Part shown: positions 8,750 through 15,649 of the stretch, in pieces | Position numbering within the stretch: position 1 is the stretch's first letter | Layout: each line of letters opens with the position of its first letter | Assembly (NCBI GenBank): GCA_905201685.1 | Contig: CAJKOW010000022.1 | Span: 1-29,832 of the forward strand | Length of the DNA: 29,832 nucleotides | Source of the DNA: an uncultured Bacteroides sp. | GTDB lineage: Bacteria > Bacteroidota > Bacteroidia > Bacteroidales > Bacteroidaceae | Direction: 5' to 3' | Position numbers and translations under genes: made by a program | The notes under the pieces: generated by a model | Seen by the model: the letters and a program-made list of their open reading frames with translations, nothing else | Told to the model about the DNA's origin: nothing | Databases searched by the model: none

Positions 8750-10255
8750 TCAGGCATGCAATTCGAGCACGAATCGTGTTCCTTTGGTATAACTTTCGTC
8801 CAAAGTCAGCGAACCGTTCATTTTGGTTGCTATCAAGGCACAAATGGGCAATCCCAGGCCGTCGCCTTTTGTCAGGTCCTTCACTTCGGAAAATGGCTTG
8901 AAGATATTGGCCCGTTTCTCTTCGGCAATGCCGCATCCGGTATCGCTTACGATAAACTGGTGGGTGTGTGCGCCACGCTTCTTGAAATCCAACCATATTT
9001 TACCTTCGGCCGGCGTATATTCGGCGGCATTCTGCAACAGGTGGAGCAGGATGTGTTCCAGCTGTTCGGCATTGATTCTCACATTCAGTTTCGGAGCATT
9101 GACAGTGAGGGTAACATTCGGTTTGGTCTGGCCTTTGATCTTATCCATTACGTTTTCGCAGAAGTTCGAAATATTTTTTTCTTCCATTTCGTAAGGTTCG
9201 TCTAAGCTGCTTTCCAGTTCCGACAGTTCCTGTATGTGTGCATTGAATGTACGCAGCGCTTTCACTCCGGGCAGCTTGGCATCCAGGGTGTCCAAGGTAG
9301 GTTCCATCTGGGCAGAGATGTTTTGTATGAATTGAGTTTTCAGCTCATTATGTTCGTTGGCGATGCTGATGGCTTTCTTTTGTTTACGTGTCAGCACAAT
9401 GAAGCGCAGCAGGACAATGGCACCGAATATCAGTGCAGCAGCCAGAATCGCAGCCAGTACGCACAGTCCGATGATGATGTATTGTTTGGCATTGAGCGAG
9501 TCGTCCTTGTCTTGAATGGTGGTCAGACTTTCGTCATATTTGCGTTTCAGGGCATTCAGCTCGTCTTGTGCGGTCAGGGCTTTTACAGAGTCGTTCCATA
9601 CGATGTATTTGTCGTATGTACGAGCCACCAGTCCGGCATTGTTGGCTTTGCGGGCTATACCGATCAGCGTTTTGTAGCATTCGTCCACTTTGGCATAGTT
9701 TTTCTGATCTTTGTATTTTCCTATCAGACGATTGATGGCTTCGTCGCCCTGAGCGTTCATGCCAAAGGTATAGTAGTAGGTTGCCTGAGTGTAGAGCAGA
9801 TCATTGTTGAGTGAGTCGTTCTTGGCAGCCTGGGCAGTCTCTTCCAGGCGGGTAAGTTGTTCTTTGGCCCGTGAAGGATTCTTCAAGTTGATGTACATCT
9901 GCAGCCGTTCTTTGACGATGGGGTAACGGAGTTCGGGGAATGCTTTCTTTTCTTTCTGTTCTCCGGTATAGACTACGGCTTCGGCACCTCTCAGCATGTC
10001 GAAGGCTTCTTTGTAGTAGTTTTCCCGATGGTAAAGAGCACTCACTTTGACACCGCATTCCACGGCTTTTTCATAGTTTCCTTGTGTTGCATAAGCATTA
10101 TAGGCTTGCAGAAAGAGGTAGCGCGACTTGATGTATTCCTTTTGTGCCAGGTTTTGTTGCGCTTGTTTCATCAGGTCGTCAGCGCGGTTTTGGGCATAGG
10201 TTCCTTCGAGGCAGCACAAGGCTGCCAGAAGGAACATGATTACTGTTTTTCTCAT
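8750..10255 (-). CDS. TPR-containing histidine-kinase-like protein lacking the phosphoacceptor His
   Basis: The chosen start (10255) gives 501 residues with a clean signal peptide (MRKTVIMFLLAALCCLEGTYA). The longer frame to 10417 adds a polar stretch that would bury that signal. Residues 22-250 are helical TPR-like repeats predicted to be periplasmic; a transmembrane segment spans about 259-286, then a short coiled linker. The dimerisation helix reads FIQNISAQMEPTLD (309-322), where histidine kinases have FxxNxSHExRTPL, so Ala315 replaces the phosphorylated His. The ATPase domain looks intact: HLLQNAAEY (N box, 405-413), VSDTGCGI (G1, 436-443), FKPF (F box, 452-455) and GDGLGLPI (G2, 464-471). 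No response regulator is adjacent. I infer a degenerate or partner-dependent sensor. It may be co-transcribed with the upstream esterase gene (76-bp gap). Confidence 0.85.
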   Translation of the reverse strand: MRKTVIMFLLAALCCLEGTYAQNRADDLMKQAQQNLAQKEYIKSRYLFLQAYNAYATQGNYEKAVECGVKVSALYHRENYYKEAFDMLRGAEAVVYTGEQKEKKAFPELRYPIVKERLQMYINLKNPSRAKEQLTRLEETAQAAKNDSLNNDLLYTQATYYYTFGMNAQGDEAINRLIGKYKDQKNYAKVDECYKTLIGIARKANNAGLVARTYDKYIVWNDSVKALTAQDELNALKRKYDESLTTIQDKDDSLNAKQYIIIGLCVLAAILAAALIFGAIVLLRFIVLTRKQKKAISIANEHNELKTQFIQNISAQMEPTLDTLDAKLPGVKALRTFNAHIQELSELESSLDEPYEMEEKNISNFCENVMDKIKGQTKPNVTLTVNAPKLNVRINAEQLEHILLHLLQNAAEYTPAEGKIWLDFKKRGAHTHQFIVSDTGCGIAEEKRANIFKPFSEVKDLTKGDGLGLPICALIATKMNGSLTLDESYTKGTRFVLELHA

Positions 10256-10331
10256 TGTTTTGTTTTTGTTTATTTTTTGATTTGGATAGTTGTATGCTGT
10301 ATGTTTATGGTTTTGTGGGCAGAAGTTGCTG

Positions 10332-11753
10332 TTATTCCCAGTTGTCTGTTCTGAAGGGGTAGAGCGGAAGCTCTCTGATGTTGGCAACGTTGCCCGGTTT
10401 GAAGTCACGGAAGCCATATCGTACGGCTACCGGATTTACCACCTTGTCGGAACTTACTTTGATCTGTCCCCCGTTCAGTTCGGCTTTTGCCGGGTAGAAT
10501 ACCTTGTCCTCGCCGGCTATTTCAAATCCCTGTATGTCGGTCATGCGGTTGAATCCTTCGCCGGCATGGTCGAACGAGAGGAGAACTGCTCCGTCTTTTA
10601 CTTCCATCGACTTATACATCGGTCCTACGGCTTCGATGCCTTTTATCTGATAAGTTTTGCTGAGAGCCATGTAGGCAAGTCGTTTTCCTACGTCGCTTTT
10701 ATCTTTCGGGTGAATGTTGTACTGCTCGTAGTTTTCCACGAGATCATTGGTCGAGATCATTCCGCTGTTGGGGATTATCTTCTGCGCATTGAACTGAGCT
10801 TCGCGCAGCAGTGCGCTGTAGTAGTTTTCGCTGGAACCGTACGGTGCTATTTCAACATAATAGAACGGCAATTCGCCCAGTCCCCATTCTTTTCGCCAAA
10901 GTTCAACCAGGGTTTTCAGGCGTTCGGCGTATGTCTTGTGTTTCCCGACGTTCGATTCACCCTGATACCAGAGGAACCCTTTGATGGTATAGTTCTGCAG
11001 GGGCTTCACCATACCGTTGTACATCAGTGTCGGACTCATGTAGTGCCACCAGTCGTGACCTTCTTCCTTGCGGATGTCACGCTCCAAGTTGATGTCCGGA
11101 TATTGTGCTACGATGTCGCGTGGAAGCCAGCCTTCAACGGTAGAGCCTCCCCAGCTGCTGTTGATGATACCGATGGGGATGTCGAGCACTTTATTCATCA
11201 TCATGGCAAAGTGAAAGCCGGTAGCACTGAATGCCGGTGCATTCTCCGGACAGCTGACTTTCCAGTTTCCTTTGCAATTGTCAACCGGTTCTACCTGTCC
11301 GTTCTTTTCGATGGTGGCTACTCTTATACCTTTCCATTGGGCCGAGGTAGCAATGGTTTCGTTAGCCCCTGCTACCGGGCAGTTCCAGAATCCGGCCAAG
11401 GGCATTTCCATGTTCGACTGTCCCGAGCAGAACCATACTTCACCTATCAGTACGTTGTTCAGCTGTGTCTCTTCGCCATCCGAGAACGTGATGCTGTAGG
11501 CATTATAGCTGGCTGCAGGGGTTTGTACTTTGGTTATCCATTTCCCGTCTTTATCCGCCGTAACCGTGTATGTGCGGTTGTCCCATGAAGGGCGAATATT
11601 CACTTGGGCATTGGCTTTGGCTTTTCCCCAAAGTTTCACTTCGGTTTTCTGTTGCAATACCATGTTGTCACTTAGTATGTCGGGCAGGACAACTTTTCCC
11701 CAACTTGCCGTCTGCATCATGAGCAGACATGCGGCTATTGCTAATTTCTTCAT
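10332..11753 (-). CDS. Sialate O-acetylesterase-like SGNH hydrolase
   Basis: The 473-residue protein has a signal peptide (about 1-19, MKKLAIAACLLMMQTASWG) and is probably periplasmic. The SASA/DUF303 esterase family removes O-acetyl groups from sialic acids or plant polysaccharides. The nucleophile motif is FCSGQSNMEMP with Ser113; GxxxEGW-type (SSWGGSTVEGWLP) and WYQGESN motifs follow, and the C-terminal IHPKDK (His near 348) with VGKRLA is the catalytic-His block. Flanking segments (20-100 and about 370-473) look like beta-sandwich domains seen in this family. No sialidase or nan genes are adjacent, so the true substrate is open. It starts 50 bp after the uridine kinase stop. Confidence 0.9.
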   Translation of the reverse strand: MKKLAIAACLLMMQTASWGKVVLPDILSDNMVLQQKTEVKLWGKAKANAQVNIRPSWDNRTYTVTADKDGKWITKVQTPAASYNAYSITFSDGEETQLNNVLIGEVWFCSGQSNMEMPLAGFWNCPVAGANETIATSAQWKGIRVATIEKNGQVEPVDNCKGNWKVSCPENAPAFSATGFHFAMMMNKVLDIPIGIINSSWGGSTVEGWLPRDIVAQYPDINLERDIRKEEGHDWWHYMSPTLMYNGMVKPLQNYTIKGFLWYQGESNVGKHKTYAERLKTLVELWRKEWGLGELPFYYVEIAPYGSSENYYSALLREAQFNAQKIIPNSGMISTNDLVENYEQYNIHPKDKSDVGKRLAYMALSKTYQIKGIEAVGPMYKSMEVKDGAVLLSFDHAGEGFNRMTDIQGFEIAGEDKVFYPAKAELNGGQIKVSSDKVVNPVAVRYGFRDFKPGNVANIRELPLYPFRTDNWE

Positions 11754-11803
11754 TTTGTTATGTATTTAATGTTTTTCCTTTGTATGTTCTGATACTTTGT
11801 GAA

Positions 11804-13477
11804 TCAGTATTTGAAACTGCTTCCTCCCAAAAATTCACGGAGCAGGGAGGTTGGCGGAATCTCTTTGTCCTGCACGGGTATGAAGTATTTGATGAATTTC
11901 AGCAACCGGTAGGCTTCGGCATATTCCGGACAGTTGCGCGGTACGCTGTTCAGTATCGGTTCAGCATGTGACCGGAGTACGGCAAATTCGAACAGCAGAG
12001 CCGAGTTGAACATAACGTCGGCATTTTCCTGGTAAGGGAATATCCACTTGTCCTCGCCGGCGCGTACGCTTGGCCAGCGCGAAATGGTTTCCTGTGCCGA
12101 ATATCCTCTGTAGTTGAAGTCCCGGATGATGCGGCGCAGCAGTCGGTTGTCGGTCGTAGGAATCCAGTTATGGTCGTCCAGCGAAATGGTGGTCAGTGCC
12201 GAGACGTAGATCTTATATTTGCTTTCGGCAGGAATTTGTGGAGTCAGTTCCGGGTTCAAGCCGTGAATGCCTTCCAGGATGAGGATGGTGTGCTCGTCGA
12301 TACGTAATTTATCGCCTTTAAATTCCTTTTTCCCTAACGTGAAGTTGAAGCGGGGAAGTTCCACTTCCTCTCCTCTCAGCAGGGCCTGTAGCTGTTCGTT
12401 GAACAGTTTGAGGTCGAGTGCATACAGCGATTCGTAGTCATAGTTCCCGTTCGCATCGCGCGGAGTGTCTTCGCGATCCACGAAGTAATCGTCCAGCGAG
12501 ATGGGGTATGGGCGCAGTCCGTTGGTCATCAGCTGTACGGAGAGCCTTTTGCTGAAGGTCGTTTTACCGGATGAGGACGGTCCGGAGATCAGTACCAGCT
12601 TGACACGGTTTCCGTTTTCGCCCCGGTGATAAATGTCGTCGGCAATCTGGGCGATTTTTTTCTCCTGCAGAGCTTCAGCCACGTTGATGAGGTCGGTGGC
12701 ATGTCCGTTTTCACAAGCCAGGTTGAAGTCGCCTACGTTGCTCAGTCCCATGATGTGGTTCCAGCGCAGGTGTTCTTTGAATACGTCGAGCATCTTTTCC
12801 TGTTTCACCACTTCTTCCAGAACATTCGGATTTTCTTTGTTGGGGATGCGCAGCAACAGGCCGTCATAGTATTTGATGATGTCGAACAGCTTGATGAATC
12901 CTGTGCTTGGCAGCAGGTTGCCGTAGTAATAGTCAACGGTGTCGCCCAATGTATAATAATAGGTATAGAGCGAGCCCGACGTTTCCAGCAGTTTTACTTT
13001 ATCGTCCATTCCCCGTTCGCTGAAGACGCGGACGGCCTCGGACGTATGGCATTCGGTGCGGTGGAAGGGAATATCTTCGGCGATGATTTCCTGCATGCGT
13101 TTCTTGATGGCCTGTACGTCCTCCAGTTGGACGGGTCGTCCGATACGAAGGTTGCAGAAATAGCCTTTCGAAACCGGATGCTCGACATACAGTTTGCCTT
13201 CGGGAAACAGCTCGCTGACAGCTTTGTACAAAATGAAACACAGGGAGCGGACATAGGTGCGCATTCCTGATGGGTCGCGGACGTCCAGAAACTCCACATC
13301 CTTGTTGTTGTACACCCTGAAGTTCAGGCCTTCGGAGCGGTTGTTGACTTTGGCGCTGACGACCTGGTAGGGAAAATTAAGATTAAATCCGTAATAAATA
13401 TCCAAAAGTGAGCTCCCGATAGGAAATTCTTTATAAATATTATTATTTTTGCAACATATTTGTAACATGTGTTTCAT
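11804..13477 (-). CDS. Uridine kinase with N-terminal TGS and ThrRS-like domains
   Basis: I start it at MKHMLQICC (13477), giving 557 residues; the frame can extend 20 codons upstream across the probable promoter, and Met4 is another option. Residues 1-65 look like a TGS domain (EFPIGSSLLDI). About 66-240 resembles the threonyl/alanyl-tRNA synthetase second additional domain, with a zinc-site-like pattern around H100 and H139-H144. The C-terminal half is a P-loop kinase of the uridine kinase/phosphoribulokinase family: Walker A GPSSSGKTT (299-307), LDDYFVDRED, and ILEGIHGLNPEL. The kinase part would phosphorylate uridine or cytidine for nucleotide salvage; the role of the synthetase-like half is unknown to me. 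This architecture is known in Bacteroidetes and some other lineages. Confidence 0.9.
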   Translation of the reverse strand: MKHMLQICCKNNNIYKEFPIGSSLLDIYYGFNLNFPYQVVSAKVNNRSEGLNFRVYNNKDVEFLDVRDPSGMRTYVRSLCFILYKAVSELFPEGKLYVEHPVSKGYFCNLRIGRPVQLEDVQAIKKRMQEIIAEDIPFHRTECHTSEAVRVFSERGMDDKVKLLETSGSLYTYYYTLGDTVDYYYGNLLPSTGFIKLFDIIKYYDGLLLRIPNKENPNVLEEVVKQEKMLDVFKEHLRWNHIMGLSNVGDFNLACENGHATDLINVAEALQEKKIAQIADDIYHRGENGNRVKLVLISGPSSSGKTTFSKRLSVQLMTNGLRPYPISLDDYFVDREDTPRDANGNYDYESLYALDLKLFNEQLQALLRGEEVELPRFNFTLGKKEFKGDKLRIDEHTILILEGIHGLNPELTPQIPAESKYKIYVSALTTISLDDHNWIPTTDNRLLRRIIRDFNYRGYSAQETISRWPSVRAGEDKWIFPYQENADVMFNSALLFEFAVLRSHAEPILNSVPRNCPEYAEAYRLLKFIKYFIPVQDKEIPPTSLLREFLGGSSFKY

Positions 13478-13506
13478 AATGTCCTTTTTTAATGGTAAAT
13501 ATACGC

Positions 13507-13538
13507 TAAATATAGGACTTAATAATGCATGAAGCAAT
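13507..13538 (-). promoter_or_regulatory. Possible promoter of uridine kinase gene
   Basis: Minus strand: ATTG (13538-13535), a 20-bp spacer, then TATATTTA (13514-13507), one base off TAnnTTTG. The start at 13477 is 29 bp downstream, supporting the shorter reading frame. Confidence 0.35.
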
Positions 13539-13560
13539 GAAACCTCTTAATTAATTATAG

Positions 13561-15258
13561 ATGGAATATTCTTTTTATGATTTTTTAAAGCTGCTGGGTT
13601 CATTGGCTTTATTCCTGTATGGAATGAAAATCATGAGCGAGGGGCTTCAAAAGTTTGCGGGCGACAGGTTGCGTAAGATTCTGACCGCCATGACGACAAA
13701 CCGAGTGACAGGTGTTCTTACGGGTATGCTGATCACAGCACTTATCCAGTCTTCTTCTGCTACAACCGTAATGGTGGTTAGTTTTGTTAATGCCGGTTTG
13801 TTGACCTTGTCGCAGTCCATCGGCGTCATTATGGGAGCCAATATCGGTACCACGGTCACGGCCTGGATCATATCGGCCTTGGGCTTTAAGGTGGATATAG
13901 CAGCGTTTGCCCTTCCTTTGTTAGCTTTTGGTATTCCTCTACTGTTTTCCCAAAAAAGTTCCCGAAAGTCGGTTGGTGAGTTTATTTTCGGCTTTTCGTT
14001 CTTGTTTATGGGACTTTCCTATCTTCAGAGCAATGCTCCCGACCTGAAAGATAATCCTGATATGCTGGCATTTGTGCAGAACTATACGGATATGGGATTT
14101 GTGTCCATTCTGTTGTTTGTGCTTATCGGTACTGTTCTGACCATGATTGTGCAGGCATCGGCGGCAACGATGGCCATTACTCTGATTATGTGTGCCAACG
14201 GCTGGATCAGCTTTGAGTTGGGTGCGGCTCTTGTGTTGGGCGAGAATATTGGAACCACGATAACGGCCAATCTGGCGGCATTGACGGGAAATACGCAGGC
14301 ACGAAGGGCGGCATTGGCCCATTTGGTGTTCAACGTGTTTGGTGTGATATGGGTGTTATGTCTGTTTGTGCCTTTCACTAACGCCGTATCTTGGTTTGTG
14401 GACAATGTGATGGGCACCAACAGTCCTGCGGTAGCTGTTTCGTTCAAACTTTCGGCATTCCATACGGCTTTCAACATCTGTAATGTGCTGGTGCTGATTT
14501 GGTTTGTCAAGTTCATCGAGCGTACGGTATGTGCCATCATTCCTTTAAAGGAGCAGGACGAGGAATATCGCTTGCGTTTCATTTCGGGCGGTATGCTGTC
14601 CACGGCAGAACTCTCCATCCTGCAGGCAAGCAAGGAGATACACCTGTTTGCCGAGCGTACTCACCGCATGTTTGGCATGGTGCGCGATTTGCTTCATACC
14701 GAGAAGGATGACGACTTTATGAAACTGTTCAGTCGGATTGAAAAATACGAAAACATCAGCGACAGCATGGAGCTGGAAATCGCCAACTATCTGAATTCGG
14801 TTTCTGAAGGGCGGTTGAGCTCGGAAAGTAAACTGCAGATACGGGCCATGTTGCGCGAGGTGACCGAGATCGAGAGTATCGGCGACAGTTGTTACAATCT
14901 GGCTCGTACCATCAATCGCAAGCGGCAGTCGAATCAGGACTTTACTGAAAGCCAGTACGAACACATTCACACGATGATGAATCTGACGAACGAGGCTCTG
15001 GAGCGGATGATTGTGATTATCGAGCATACCGATCACCAGAGCAGCGACGTGAACCAGTCATACAACCTGGAGAACGAAATCAACAACTATCGCAACCAGT
15101 TGAAGAATCAGAATATAGTAGATGTCAACAACAAGGAATACAGCTACCAGATGGGTGTACACTACATGGATATCATAGCCGAATGCGAGAAGCTGGGCGA
15201 CTATGTGGTGAATGTGGTAGAGGCCAGTTGTGATATCAAAGAAAAGAAGGCTTCGTAA
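13561..15258 (+). CDS. Na/Pi cotransporter family protein with PhoU-like C-terminus
   Basis: This 565-residue inner-membrane protein belongs to the NptA/YjbB (PNaS) family of sodium-dependent phosphate transporters. The N-terminal half (about 1-320) has 8-9 hydrophobic segments and the duplicated QSSSATT-type motif: TALIQSSSATTVM with GANIGTTVTAW in the first repeat, and VQASAATMAIT with GENIGTTITAN in the second. Residues about 340-560 form a soluble helical PhoU-like domain (repeated E/R-rich helices), which may sense or regulate phosphate flux. It is divergent from the uridine kinase gene (83-bp gap) and ends in a compact terminator that overlaps its stop codon. Confidence 0.93.
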   Translation: MEYSFYDFLKLLGSLALFLYGMKIMSEGLQKFAGDRLRKILTAMTTNRVTGVLTGMLITALIQSSSATTVMVVSFVNAGLLTLSQSIGVIMGANIGTTVTAWIISALGFKVDIAAFALPLLAFGIPLLFSQKSSRKSVGEFIFGFSFLFMGLSYLQSNAPDLKDNPDMLAFVQNYTDMGFVSILLFVLIGTVLTMIVQASAATMAITLIMCANGWISFELGAALVLGENIGTTITANLAALTGNTQARRAALAHLVFNVFGVIWVLCLFVPFTNAVSWFVDNVMGTNSPAVAVSFKLSAFHTAFNICNVLVLIWFVKFIERTVCAIIPLKEQDEEYRLRFISGGMLSTAELSILQASKEIHLFAERTHRMFGMVRDLLHTEKDDDFMKLFSRIEKYENISDSMELEIANYLNSVSEGRLSSESKLQIRAMLREVTEIESIGDSCYNLARTINRKRQSNQDFTESQYEHIHTMMNLTNEALERMIVIIEHTDHQSSDVNQSYNLENEINNYRNQLKNQNIVDVNNKEYSYQMGVHYMDIIAECEKLGDYVVNVVEASCDIKEKKAS

Positions 15259-15273
15259 CGACGAAGCCTTCTT
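15244..15273. terminator. Hairpin terminator overlapping the Na/Pi gene stop
   Basis: Perfect 13-bp arms (15244-15256, AAGAAGGCTTCGT, with 15261-15273) and a 4-base loop, followed by CCTTGACTTTT. The stop codon TAA (15256-15258) lies at the loop. It separates convergent transcripts from the rubredoxin gene and can act in both directions. Confidence 0.8.
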
Positions 15274-15303
15274 CCTTGACTTTTGCGGTTATTTCAATCT
15301 GGT

Positions 15304-15465
15304 TTAGTGAGTTACCTCAAAATCTTCTTTACCGACGCCACACAGCGGGCATACCCAGTCGTCGGGGAGGTCTTCGAATGCGGTACCTGGCGCAATGCCG
15401 TTTTCCGGATCACCCAGTTCAGGGTCATAAATGTATTCGCATACGGTGCAGATGTATTTATCCAT
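15304..15465 (-). CDS. Rubredoxin
   Basis: A 53-residue protein read on the minus strand, starting MDKYICTVCEYIYDPELG and ending EDFEVTH. The two CxxC knuckles are CTVC (Cys6, Cys9) and CPLC (Cys39, Cys42), the four ligands of the single Fe in rubredoxins. FEDLPDDWVCPLCG is the standard motif before the second knuckle. Length and spacing match anaerobe rubredoxins exactly. It would act as a cytosolic one-electron carrier, for example to rubrerythrin or peroxide/oxygen-detoxifying reductases. It stands alone between two plus-strand genes and is small enough to be overlooked by length-filtered gene calling. Confidence 0.97.
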   Translation of the reverse strand: MDKYICTVCEYIYDPELGDPENGIAPGTAFEDLPDDWVCPLCGVGKEDFEVTH

Positions 15466-15528
15466 ATTTCTATTCGTTTTTAAGTGGTAAATAATTTAAT
15501 TTATTAATCTCAGTTTATAAACACAGAA

Positions 15529-15554
15529 AACTGTCTGATTGTTCACTGACAGTT
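15529..15554. promoter_or_regulatory. Dyad in rubredoxin/Ca-ATPase divergent region
   Basis: The arms AACTGTC (15529-15535) and GACAGTT (15548-15554) are separated by 12 bases, about 64-89 bp upstream of the rubredoxin start and about 56 bp upstream of the predicted ATPase -7 box. It could be an operator or simply chance; nothing else supports it. Confidence 0.3.
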
Positions 15555-15609
15555 GCATATCTCTTTCCTAAAAAAGATTTAATAGCATTAACAGTCTGAA
15601 TTATTGTTG

Positions 15610-15617
15610 TATTTTTG
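15610..15617 (+). promoter_or_regulatory. Predicted -7 box for Ca-ATPase operon
   Basis: TATTTTTG matches TAnnTTTG, 32 bp before the ATG at 15650. No convincing -33 TTTG is present at the expected distance, so support is moderate. Confidence 0.4.
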
Positions 15618-15649
15618 TGCTCAGTTAATTTAAAACATGAACAATCTGC

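Noticed and set aside
7995..8996. 333-residue minus-strand ORF spanning the pepP end and terminator
   Set aside because: Crosses the strong terminator and two real genes in the wrong frame.
10256..10417. N-terminal extension of the histidine-kinase-like protein
   Set aside because: It would place 54 polar residues before an obvious signal peptide beginning MRKTVIMFLL.
10290..11588. 432-residue plus-strand ORF opposite the esterase gene
   Set aside because: The esterase frame has a signal peptide and GQSNM motif; the opposite frame shows no domain and is cysteine/phenylalanine-rich as expected of a shadow.
10332..11753. Polysaccharide utilisation locus including the esterase
   Set aside because: No SusC/SusD pair, hybrid sensor or further carbohydrate enzymes adjoin it; the GH43 gene is about 8.5 kb away on the other strand.
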